A stretch of 5,679 bases of DNA, taken from positions 1 through 5,679 of the forward strand of contig DATMTS010000048.1 in assembly GCA_035564555.1 (NCBI GenBank), written 5' to 3'. The DNA is from DATMTS01 sp035564555. GTDB taxonomy: Bacteria > Actinomycetota > Actinomycetes > Actinomycetales > Microbacteriaceae. A model generated the notes under the pieces. The model searched no databases and had not been told where the DNA came from. It saw nothing but the letters and a program-made list of their open reading frames with translations. Of this stretch, positions 1-5,675 are shown piece after piece (within the stretch, counting starts at the first letter, position 1; each line of letters begins with the position of its first letter). A program made the position numbers and the translations under genes.

Positions 1-399
1 GAGGCCGACGAGCATGGCATCGAGGTAGCGCTCGTACAGGTGCTCCACCGCCTGCCGATACAGCGGGTTGCGGCGTGCCTCCAGAATCATCTCGTACTGG
101 AATACCTGTAGGCCGAGGTTCGTGCGGAGTGACTCCAACAGTGCGTCGACGAAGGTCTCCTCGGATTCGAAGTCCAGGAGGGTGGTTGCCTCGATGGACT
201 GCTCGACAGACCAGTCGAGAGCGGCGGCGAGCAGGGTCTCGCGGTTGCCGAAATGGTGCGCCACCAGCGAATTGTTCACCTCAGCCGACTCTGCGACGGC
301 GCGGAAGGTCAGTCCGCGCAGGCCGCGCTCGGCGACGACGCGCACGGCTGCCTCGATCAGGACATCGCGCCCCGCTCCGTACTTCACTCGCCGAGCCAC
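1..399 (-). CDS. TetR/AcrR-family transcriptional regulator, partial (C-terminus beyond left edge)
   Basis: This is the N-terminal 133 residues of a TetR-type DNA-binding repressor, read on the minus strand from a GTG start at 399-397; an in-frame stop lies only four codons upstream. A second GTG at 387-385 is possible, but the first gives the typical short basic leader MARRVKYGAGRD. The helix-turn-helix domain fills about residues 10-60: helix 1 around LIEAAVRVVAERG, then TFRAVAESAEV, a recognition helix near residues 42-48, and the family hallmark HFGNRETLLAAAL (49-61). The ligand-binding domain starts at about residue 65 and is cut by the window edge. TetR proteins are usually 190-210 residues, so about 60-75 residues are missing. 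The gene is divergent from the amine operon with 110 bp between starts, which suggests that it represses that operon and responds to the amine or its aldehyde. The regulated target and ligand are inferences. Confidence 0.9.
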   Translation of the reverse strand, partial: MARRVKYGAGRDVLIEAAVRVVAERGLRGLTFRAVAESAEVNNSLVAHHFGNRETLLAAALDWSVEQSIEATTLLDFESEETFVDALLESLRTNLGLQVFQYEMILEARRNPLYRQAVEHLYERYLDAMLVGL

Positions 400-429
400 A
401 CGCCAATGTTAGCGACGAAAAAGTCGCCC

Positions 430-458
430 TTGCGTAAAACTAAGCAAATGCTTATATT
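430..458 (+). promoter_or_regulatory. Predicted sigma-70-type promoter of the amine operon
   Basis: TTGCGT at 430-435 (-35) and TATATT at 453-458 (-10) are separated by exactly 17 bp. Transcription would start at about 464-466 and give a leader of about 45 nt before the cupin start at 510. It is the best promoter-like match on the plus strand in this spacer, and the inverted repeat at 441-454 lies in its spacer. The prediction is by eye. Confidence 0.6.
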
Positions 459-467
459 GATCGTCAA
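438..467 (-). promoter_or_regulatory. Possible promoter of the tetR-like gene
   Basis: On the minus strand, TTGACG (plus positions 467-462) is a good -35 element, followed after 18 bp by a weak -10, TTAGTT (443-438). The inverted repeat at 441-454 would overlap this promoter too, which would allow autorepression. An alternative -10, TAACAT (411-406), ends 6 nt before the GTG start and would give a leaderless mRNA, but it has no good -35. No convincing Shine-Dalgarno sequence precedes the GTG. Confidence 0.35.
441..454. promoter_or_regulatory. Candidate TetR operator (perfect inverted repeat)
   Basis: The sequence TAAGCA-AA-TGCTTA has two perfect 6-bp arms around a 2-bp centre. It occupies the spacer and reaches the -10 element of the predicted operon promoter, so a bound dimer would block RNA polymerase. 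TetR proteins bind palindromes of about this size, usually near their own gene. The regulator that uses this site is inferred from position only. Confidence 0.6.
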
Positions 468-509
468 CGGTCGCGGAATCCTGAAGCGGCCTCAGAGAAA
501 GAGACGACG

Positions 510-860
510 ATGTCAACGGGAATTGAGCCTGGCTACGTGACAAGCGCACAACTCGATCGCGAGGCCGCGGAACCATTCGAGGTGGGGACCGTCCAGTGGA
601 TCCGCCGACCCGGCGAGGGTGACCGCGCCGAGCTCGCTGCCGGCTATTGGTTCATCTCGCCCGAGCAGACGCCCGGAGCCATGGAGGTCACTGGTCACGC
701 GGACGAGACGATCCACATTCTCCAGGGTCACGTCACCGTCGAAATCACAGGCGGCGCAACCCTCGACCTGCGGGCCGGAGCGAGCGCGTCGATCAACCGG
801 GGCGTCACTGCATTGTGGACGGTGCACGAGCCGACCATCGAGTTCTTCGTCTATTCCTGA
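510..860 (+). CDS. Small single-domain cupin protein (Cupin_3/DUF861-like)
   Basis: This is a 116-residue cytosolic protein with one small beta-barrel domain. The cupin core is at about residues 40-116: a PGAMEVTGHADE strand-turn, the ETIHILQGHVTVE motif (66-78, with the conserved Gly73), a turn at LRAGASASINRG (88-98), and the closing strands ALWTVHEPTIEFFVY. This pattern resembles the Cupin_3 group found in ureidoglycine aminohydrolase and EutQ-like proteins. H63, D65/E66, H69 and H106 are possible metal ligands, but the canonical HxH motif is absent, so metal binding is uncertain. The turn usually reads G-D, and here it is G-A (90-91). Its ribosome binding site is weak (GAGAAAGAG just upstream). 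It is the first gene of the operon and its stop lies 8 nt before the amine oxidase start, which argues for joint expression. Its function is unknown; a role in handling an intermediate or in sensing a small molecule is speculation. Confidence 0.85.
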   Translation: MSTGIEPGYVTSAQLDREAAEPFEVGTVQWIRRPGEGDRAELAAGYWFISPEQTPGAMEVTGHADETIHILQGHVTVEITGGATLDLRAGASASINRGVTALWTVHEPTIEFFVYS

Positions 861-868
861 AGGCCGCA

Positions 869-2182
869 ATGTCCGAAACAGAGTCTTATGACGTCCTCGT
901 CATCGGCGCCGGGTTCGCCGGGCTGACTGCTGCACGGGAGCTGTCGCACGCCGGCCGCTCAGTGGCGCTCATCGAAGCGCGCGATCGCATCGGCGGCCGC
1001 ACCTGGCTTGACGAGCGGCTGGGGAAAGAACTCGAGCTCGGGGGAACCTGGGTTCACTGGGTTCAACCCTACGTCTGGGCGGAGTTGCGACGGTACGGAA
1101 TCGGACTCGCCCCAAGCCCCGTGCCAGTGGACGCGCACTGGTGGGATGGCTCCAAGGTGGTCCATGGCGACCCGGCCGTTCTTCTCGACCTCCTCGACGA
1201 TCCGAACGAACGCTTCGTCGGCGCGTCCCGCGAAACGTTCCCGGAGCCCTTCGCGCCGCTGACCTCCACCAGCTTCCGCGACCTTGACGGAGAGACGGTG
1301 AAGCAGCGCATTCTCTCGCTCGGACTGACGCAGGAGCAGCAGTCGTTGATTCTCGCTTTCTGGACGCTGAATTTCAATGGCCACCTGGACGACGCCGCCT
1401 ACACGCAGGCTCTGCGCTGGGTCGCCCTGACCAATGGCGACTGGAAGCTCAACTTCGAGGCGTGCGCGACGTACAAGATCCAGGGAGGTACGCGAGCGCT
1501 TGCGTCTGCGATCGCCGCCGACGGGGACCCGGACACCTACCTCGGTGCCGACGTGCGTCGTCTGATCACCGACGAGGACGGTGTGCGGGCGCAATTGGCG
1601 GACGGGCGCGTGGTGCAGGGGCGCAAGGCGATCGTCACCGTTCCGCTGCACGCGCAGGGGCGGATCGACTACCAGCCCCCGATCGCTCCCGCTCGTGCGG
1701 AGGCGATCGCGCGAGGCCAGGTCGGTCTCGGAACGAAGATCTGGTTCACGATTCCGGAGCGGCCCGCCTTCGTCGCGTTGGGCAGCGCGGGTTGGCCGCT
1801 GACTTTCTTCCAGTCCGAATACGTCAGCGATGGCAAGACTTACGTCATCGCGTTCGGCCCCGATGCGAACGCCATCGACCCGACGGACGCGGCCGCCGTT
1901 CAGGCGATCCTGCGCCGCCTCGTGCCGGACGCGACCGTTCTCGAGACCTCCGCACACGACTGGGTGAACGACGAGTTCTCCCAGGAGACCTGGCCGATGC
2001 ACCGCACCGGCTTCCTCACCGAGTCGCTGGAGGAATTGCGACGCCCCCACGGCAACATCCATTTCGCCGGCTCCGACATCGCCGATGGCTGGGGAGGCTT
2101 CATCGACGGAGCCATCGAATCCGGCCTCGCGGCAGCCAGAACCGTCATCGACGCCACGGTCGCCACACGAACGCACGTCTGA
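869..2182 (+). CDS. FAD-dependent amine oxidase, NicA2/pseudooxynicotine oxidase-like
   Basis: This 437-residue flavoenzyme of the monoamine oxidase fold oxidises a C-N bond to an imine, which hydrolyses to an aldehyde or ketone plus amine or ammonia. The dinucleotide-binding motif VIGAGFAGL (11-19), the ribose-binding E36 and the RIGGRTW motif (40-46) open the FAD domain. GGTWVHWVQPYVWAE (58-72) and YKIQGGT follow, then K290, which matches the flavin-N5 lysine of this family. W375 and the C-terminal FAD motif FAGSDIADGWGGFIDGA (399-415) close it. The only cysteine, C199, lies away from the flavin-attachment position, so FAD should be non-covalent. There is no signal peptide, so the enzyme is cytosolic. 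The start at 869 is chosen over in-frame upstream starts (open frame back to 647) because those would overlap most of the cupin gene, while 869 is preceded by GAAGG and begins just before the Rossmann strand. By memory the closest characterised relatives are NicA2 and Pnao. The substrate is unknown. Confidence 0.93.
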   Translation: MSETESYDVLVIGAGFAGLTAARELSHAGRSVALIEARDRIGGRTWLDERLGKELELGGTWVHWVQPYVWAELRRYGIGLAPSPVPVDAHWWDGSKVVHGDPAVLLDLLDDPNERFVGASRETFPEPFAPLTSTSFRDLDGETVKQRILSLGLTQEQQSLILAFWTLNFNGHLDDAAYTQALRWVALTNGDWKLNFEACATYKIQGGTRALASAIAADGDPDTYLGADVRRLITDEDGVRAQLADGRVVQGRKAIVTVPLHAQGRIDYQPPIAPARAEAIARGQVGLGTKIWFTIPERPAFVALGSAGWPLTFFQSEYVSDGKTYVIAFGPDANAIDPTDAAAVQAILRRLVPDATVLETSAHDWVNDEFSQETWPMHRTGFLTESLEELRRPHGNIHFAGSDIADGWGGFIDGAIESGLAAARTVIDATVATRTHV

Positions 2183-2218
2183 GCACAAACATCCACCCGA
2201 ACCGTCATCCGGCCGATC

Positions 2219-2229
2219 GAAGGAGATCG
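2219..2229 (+). promoter_or_regulatory. Strong ribosome binding site deciding the permease start
   Basis: GAAGGAG (2219-2225) stands 6 nt before the ATG at 2232 and fixes the permease start there, although the frame is open further upstream. The site lies in the loop of a possible small hairpin (CGATC at 2214-2218, GATCG at 2225-2229), which would leave the GAAGGA exposed. The hairpin has only 5 bp and may be chance. Confidence 0.6.
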
Positions 2230-2231
2230 CA

Positions 2232-3689
2232 ATGACCGACCAAGCAACCCCTCTTCCCGTCGTAGAGGAGTCAGCCACCCGTTCCACCTCCTTGCGCCAA
2301 GGCGCAATCGGAGTGATGGGAATTCTCTTCTTCGTACTCTCGGCGCAGGCGCCCCTGACAGGCATCGCCGGCGCCCTCCCTCTGACGATCCTGCTCGGCA
2401 ACGGCGCAGGCGCCCCCGGCGCGTATCTCGTCATCGGCATCATCATCGTGCTCTTCGCCGTCGGCTTCATCGCCATGAGCCGGCATGTGCAAGCGAAAGG
2501 CGCGTTCTACGCGTACATCAGCGCCGGAATCGGCAAACGCGTCGGAACAGGCTCGGCATGGCTTGCCATACTCGCCTACGCGACTGTGCAAGCGGCCATG
2601 TACGGCCTCTTCGGCGCAAGCGTGTCCGCCCTCTGTGCGAACCTGGGCGTCACGATTCCTTGGTGGCTCCCGGTTCTGCTGACGATCGTCATCGTGCAGG
2701 TCCTGGGCTCGCTGAACATCGAGCTCGGTGCACGCGTGCTCGCGATCCTCGTCGGATTCGAGTTCGCCATCCTGATCGCATTCTCGCTGGGTGTCCTCTT
2801 CACCGGAGGCGGCCCCCACGGTGGAAGCCTCGACGTCGCAGCCAGCTTCTCGCCCAGCGCTGTTCTGGCAGGTGCACCCGGCGTCGCGCTGATGTTCGCT
2901 GTGGCGTCGATGTTCGGATTCGAATCCACCGCCATCTACTCCGGAGAAGCCAAAGACCCCAAGCGCACCGTCGCACGAGCGACCTATCTCTCCGTCGCCA
3001 TCATCGCCCTCTTCTTCAGCTTCGTGTCGTGGATGTTCATCTCCTATTTCGGCGCAGGGAGCGCTGTGCATCAGGCCGATAAGGCCATCACCTCGGGCGA
3101 CTCGACCTCCTTCGTCTTCAATGCCCTCGACGGAATGCTCGGCGGGTGGGCCGGCGTCGCCGCTAGCATCCTGCTGATCACTTCCCTCTTCGCAGGCATC
3201 CTCGCTTTCCACAACGGCATCAACCGCTACCTGCACGCGCTCGGCAGCCAGGGTTCCCTCCCCGTGTCGGTAGCCCGAACGAATCGGCACCAGGCGCCTT
3301 CCGCGGCCGCGTACGTGCAGACCGCGATCGCCGTCGTGCTGGTGGCGCCGTTCGCGATTCTGGGCCTGGACCCGGTCCTGACCTTGTTCTCGTGGTTCAG
3401 CGGACTTGCCGTCGCCGCTCTCGTCGCGCTCTACATCCTCTGCAGTGCCGCCGTCATCGCGTACTTCATCCGCAACCGGATCAACGGGCGGATCTGGCAG
3501 CACTACACCGCACCGGCCATCGCGGGACTCGCACTGATCGGAGTGCTCTGGCTGGTCGTCGCCAACTTCACAGTACTCATCGGAGGGGAGCCGGTGCTGG
3601 CGGTCATTCTCCTACTGGTGGTCCCGGTCGTCTTCATCGTCGGCGCCCTCACCGACCGGCAACACCACGTCGCAGAAACAACGTTTTAA
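2232..3689 (+). CDS. APC-superfamily amino acid/amine permease
   Basis: This 485-residue membrane transporter has about 12 predicted helices and a polar N-terminus of about 22 residues. Helix 1 (about 26-46) carries the broken-helix segment SAQAPLTG (37-44). The helix 6 region reads FGFESTAIYSGEAKDPKR (228-245), a strong mark of the amino acid-polyamine-organocation family, and FHNGINRYLHALGSQGSLP (326-344) is the conserved loop around helix 8. These segments line the substrate site in characterised members. The C-terminal helices end near residue 472 and are followed by a short polar tail. The frame is open back to 2085, but the strong ribosome binding site at 2219-2225 and the normal N-terminus support the start at 2232. 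The ALDH gene begins 10 nt after the stop. Being between an amine oxidase and an aldehyde dehydrogenase, it most likely imports the amine substrate by proton or sodium coupling. The exact substrate cannot be read from the sequence. Confidence 0.93.
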   Translation: MTDQATPLPVVEESATRSTSLRQGAIGVMGILFFVLSAQAPLTGIAGALPLTILLGNGAGAPGAYLVIGIIIVLFAVGFIAMSRHVQAKGAFYAYISAGIGKRVGTGSAWLAILAYATVQAAMYGLFGASVSALCANLGVTIPWWLPVLLTIVIVQVLGSLNIELGARVLAILVGFEFAILIAFSLGVLFTGGGPHGGSLDVAASFSPSAVLAGAPGVALMFAVASMFGFESTAIYSGEAKDPKRTVARATYLSVAIIALFFSFVSWMFISYFGAGSAVHQADKAITSGDSTSFVFNALDGMLGGWAGVAASILLITSLFAGILAFHNGINRYLHALGSQGSLPVSVARTNRHQAPSAAAYVQTAIAVVLVAPFAILGLDPVLTLFSWFSGLAVAALVALYILCSAAVIAYFIRNRINGRIWQHYTAPAIAGLALIGVLWLVVANFTVLIGGEPVLAVILLLVVPVVFIVGALTDRQHHVAETTF

Positions 3690-3694
3690 GGAGG
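3688..3694 (+). promoter_or_regulatory. Ribosome binding site of the aldehyde dehydrogenase, overlapping the permease stop
   Basis: AAGGAGG is a near-perfect Shine-Dalgarno sequence ending 5 nt before the ATG at 3700. Its first two bases are the last two of the permease TAA stop codon. This tight arrangement suggests translational coupling and a high initiation rate, which would suit an enzyme that must remove a toxic aldehyde. Confidence 0.8.
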
Positions 3695-3699
3695 ACAAG

Positions 3700-5124
3700 A
3701 TGACTCAGAAGGCAACCTCGACAAACGAGGATCTGCTCAACACGGTCAGTGCATCGGAAGGTTCCGGCCGGCCCGTGCATGACCCGGCCACCGGAGGGCT
3801 CATCGGCCACGCACCTGTTGCGTCGGTGGCTGATGTGGATGCGGCGATCGCCCGCGCCCTGGCGGCGCAGCCCACGTGGGACGCGTCGGGGCACGGAGCG
3901 CGCAAGAGTGCGTTGGTGGCAGCAGCCGATGCGGTCGATGCTCATGCCGAGGAGCTCGCCCGCCTGCTCTCCCGGGAACAGGGCAAGCCGCTGAACGGTC
4001 CCAATGCTCGCTTCGAAGTCGGCGCGTGTTCAGCCTGGCTGCGCGCTAATGCCGCGTTGACTATCGAGCCTGAGGTCCTGATCGACGACGGCGAGACTTA
4101 CGCCGAGCTGCGATATCACGCTGTCGGCGTGGTCGGGGCGATCGGCCCCTGGAACTGGCCGCTCATGATTGGCATCTGGCAGCTCGCGGCGGCGCTGCGG
4201 ATGGGCAACACTGTTGTGATCAAGCCCAGCGAGAACACGACCCTGAGCGTGCTTGCGCTCGTGGAGGTGCTGAACTCGGTCCTCCCGCCCGACGTGCTCA
4301 TCGCCGTGCCGAGCGGCAGAGGGGTCGGCACGCGCCTGGCATCCCATCCGGATGTCGACAAGGTCATGTTCACGGGGTCCACTGACACCGGACGCAAGAT
4401 CATCGAGAGCTCGGCTGGCAACCTCGCGCGGCTCACGCTGGAGCTCGGCGGCAACGACGCGGGCATCGTCCTGCCGGGAACCGACCCGCAGGCGATCGCG
4501 CAAGACCTGTTCTGGGGTGCATTCATCAACACGGGGCAGACCTGTGCCGCCCTGAAGCGCCTGTACGTTCACGACTCCATCTATGAAGAGGTCGTCGAGG
4601 CACTCGCGGCGGTTGCCGCGCAGATGCCGATGGGTAACGGCCTGGACGAGCAGAATGTCCTCGGGCCTCTTCAGAACAAGGAACAGTTCGAGATCGTCAA
4701 GCGCCTCGTGGACGACGCGAAGGCCAACGGCGGACGCATCGTCACCGGAGGCCGGCCCGCGACGGAACTCGGCGACTTGTTCTACCCGATCACCCTGGTC
4801 GCCGATGTCAGCGACGGCGTCGCGCTGGTGGACGAAGAGCAGTTCGGGCCGGCACTTCCGATCATCCGCTACTCGGACGTCGAGGATGCCATCGCCAGCG
4901 CCAACGGACTGGAAGTGGGCCTTGGTGGCTCGGTCTGGTCGAGTGATCGCGACGAGGCACGGAAGGTCGCGGCGCGACTGCAGGCGGGAACCGTGTGGAT
5001 CAACTCGCACGGCGGCGTCAACCCTTTCATTCCGTTTGGCGGCGTCAAGGGTTCCGGCTACGGTCTCGAGTTCGGTGTGGAGGGTCTGAAGGCCGTAGCG
5101 GTTCCCCGCGTCATCAACGGGTAG
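3700..5124 (+). CDS. NAD(P)-dependent aldehyde dehydrogenase
   Basis: This 474-residue enzyme of the ALDH superfamily is complete and of normal length. It oxidises an aldehyde to the carboxylic acid with reduction of NAD(P)+. All key residues are present: N152 in GPWNWPL (oxyanion hole), K175 and E178 in IKPSE (cofactor ribose and phosphate; a Glu here usually favours NAD+), the Rossmann-turn FTGSTDTG, the general base E248 in LELGGND, the nucleophile C282 in GQTCAALKR, and E380 in EEQFGP. The C-terminal PFGGVKGSGYG motif is also intact. The sequence resembles the broad AldA-like branch whose members are often annotated only as aldehyde dehydrogenase family protein. As last gene of the operon it should act on the aldehyde made by the amine oxidase, as the ALDH Sapd acts after Pnao in pseudomonad nicotine breakdown. 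The specific aldehyde is unknown. Confidence 0.95.
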   Translation: MTQKATSTNEDLLNTVSASEGSGRPVHDPATGGLIGHAPVASVADVDAAIARALAAQPTWDASGHGARKSALVAAADAVDAHAEELARLLSREQGKPLNGPNARFEVGACSAWLRANAALTIEPEVLIDDGETYAELRYHAVGVVGAIGPWNWPLMIGIWQLAAALRMGNTVVIKPSENTTLSVLALVEVLNSVLPPDVLIAVPSGRGVGTRLASHPDVDKVMFTGSTDTGRKIIESSAGNLARLTLELGGNDAGIVLPGTDPQAIAQDLFWGAFINTGQTCAALKRLYVHDSIYEEVVEALAAVAAQMPMGNGLDEQNVLGPLQNKEQFEIVKRLVDDAKANGGRIVTGGRPATELGDLFYPITLVADVSDGVALVDEEQFGPALPIIRYSDVEDAIASANGLEVGLGGSVWSSDRDEARKVAARLQAGTVWINSHGGVNPFIPFGGVKGSGYGLEFGVEGLKAVAVPRVING

Positions 5125-5135
5125 CCATCCCATTG

Positions 5136-5173
5136 GGAGGCGGCGTGCGACACGCTCGAGGACCGCCGCCTCC
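5136..5173. terminator. GC-rich inverted repeat in convergent spacer, possible bidirectional terminator
   Basis: The perfect 10-bp arms GGAGGCGGCG (5136-5145) and CGCCGCCTCC (5164-5173) are separated by 18 nt, and lie between the ALDH stop (5124) and the doxX-like stop (5193). The loop contains an alternative 5-bp hairpin (5143-5155). No T-run follows on either strand, so it is not a classic intrinsic terminator, but U-less stem-loops between convergent genes are common in Actinobacteria. A second repeat, CTGACG (5173-5178) with CGTCAG (5191-5196), overlaps the end of the doxX-like gene. Confidence 0.55.
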
Positions 5174-5192
5174 TGACGCCGTGGCCGAGTCG

Positions 5193-5663
5193 TCAGCTTG
5201 CGAGGCTGGCGGCCCTTTGGTTCTGCCGGACGCGAACGACGACGCGATCGAGGGAGTACGCGCCCGGGCCGGCAAGCACGAGAGCAACGCACATCGCGAT
5301 GATGAGCATGTTGATCTCCCATCCACCCGTTGCTGTCTCGGCGAAGAATCCGTGAGGCCAGTTGTAGAGCGCGATCGCAGTGAACATGTCGAGCGCGACG
5401 GCGGCTGCAGCGAAACGGGTCAGAAGACCGACGCCGATGCAGATTGCACCGCCGAACTCGACCAACCCGACGACAACTGCCCAGAGCGGTCCCGGGTTGG
5501 CGCCGATCGACGCGAGGAAGGCCCCGGTCCCGGCGACCCCTCCGCCGCCGAATGCGCCGAAGAGCTTCTGCGAACCGTGGACGAAGAAGTCGACCAGCAG
5601 GCCGAGCCGCAACGTGAGCAGCGCGATGTCGAGCCGGGTGGTGGGGGTGAGCGGCATACGCAT
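5193..5663 (-). CDS. DoxX-family integral membrane protein
   Basis: This is a complete 156-residue small membrane protein with four predicted helices (about 12-30, 60-80, 83-101 and 116-133). The family signature HGSQKLFGAFGG (29-40) follows the first helix, GLVEFGGAICIGVGLLTRFAA is the typical second-to-third helix region, and AGPGAYSLD (131-139) is the usual end of the last helix. The ATG at 5663 is preceded by AAAGGA with 6 nt spacing; an ATG two codons later is less well placed. DoxX proteins are widespread and mostly uncharacterised. Some relatives act with quinone or thiol redox systems (DoxD of thiosulfate:quinone oxidoreductase; the mycobacterial DoxX-SseA-SodA complex). The gene converges on the amine operon and is probably a separate transcription unit. 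A link to amine oxidation is possible but has no support beyond proximity. Confidence 0.9.
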   Translation of the reverse strand: MRMPLTPTTRLDIALLTLRLGLLVDFFVHGSQKLFGAFGGGGVAGTGAFLASIGANPGPLWAVVVGLVEFGGAICIGVGLLTRFAAAAVALDMFTAIALYNWPHGFFAETATGGWEINMLIIAMCVALVLAGPGAYSLDRVVVRVRQNQRAASLAS

Positions 5664-5669
5664 GACGCG

Positions 5670-5675
5670 TCCTTT
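5670..5675 (-). promoter_or_regulatory. Ribosome binding site of the doxX-like gene
   Basis: AAAGGA on the minus strand lies 6 nt before the ATG at 5663 and supports that start over the in-frame ATG at 5657. The promoter is outside the window. Confidence 0.7.

Larger units (their letters stand above)
400..509. promoter_or_regulatory. Divergent control region between tetR-like gene and amine operon
   Basis: This 110-bp space is clearly more A/T-rich than the flanking genes, especially at 415-460. It holds candidate promoters for both directions, a perfect inverted repeat at 441-454, and a second, weaker one at 412-427 (GCGAC, 6 nt, GTCGC). A third short palindrome, TTGA-TCG-TCAA, lies at 457-467 near the predicted operon transcription start. 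No open reading frame here looks real. Confidence 0.75.

Noticed and set aside
68..540. Plus-strand open frames over the tetR-like gene
   Set aside because: They are antisense to a clear TetR helix-turn-helix domain and give Arg/Ser-rich translations without homology. One of them also covers the promoter region.
647..868. Upstream in-frame extension of the amine oxidase
   Set aside because: It overlaps the cupin gene in another frame, encodes Arg/His-rich sequence unlike any flavoenzyme N-terminus, and the ATG at 869 has a ribosome binding site and starts at the Rossmann fold.
2085..2231. Upstream in-frame extension of the permease
   Set aside because: It overlaps the end of the amine oxidase and is Ser/Pro-rich low-complexity sequence, while the strong GAAGGAG site selects the ATG at 2232.
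959..2476. Long minus-strand open frame (505 codons) opposite the amine oxidase
   Set aside because: It is antisense to a convincing enzyme gene, its translation is Arg/Asp/Val-rich without domains, and it crosses a gene boundary. It is a typical shadow in high-GC DNA.
2271..3503. Minus-strand open frame (410 codons) opposite the permease
   Set aside because: The translation is extremely rich in Asp, Glu, Arg and Gly, as expected for the complement of a hydrophobic membrane protein gene. No family is recognisable.
869..5124. Nicotine degradation locus
   Set aside because: The oxidase resembles NicA2/Pnao, but the active-site Asn is changed, the signal peptide is absent and no pyridine-ring hydroxylase or later pathway gene is present. 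The evidence supports amine oxidation only in general.
4030..5322. Minus-strand open frame (430 codons) opposite the aldehyde dehydrogenase
   Set aside because: It is antisense to an ALDH with all catalytic residues intact and runs into the doxX-like gene in another frame. No domain is seen.
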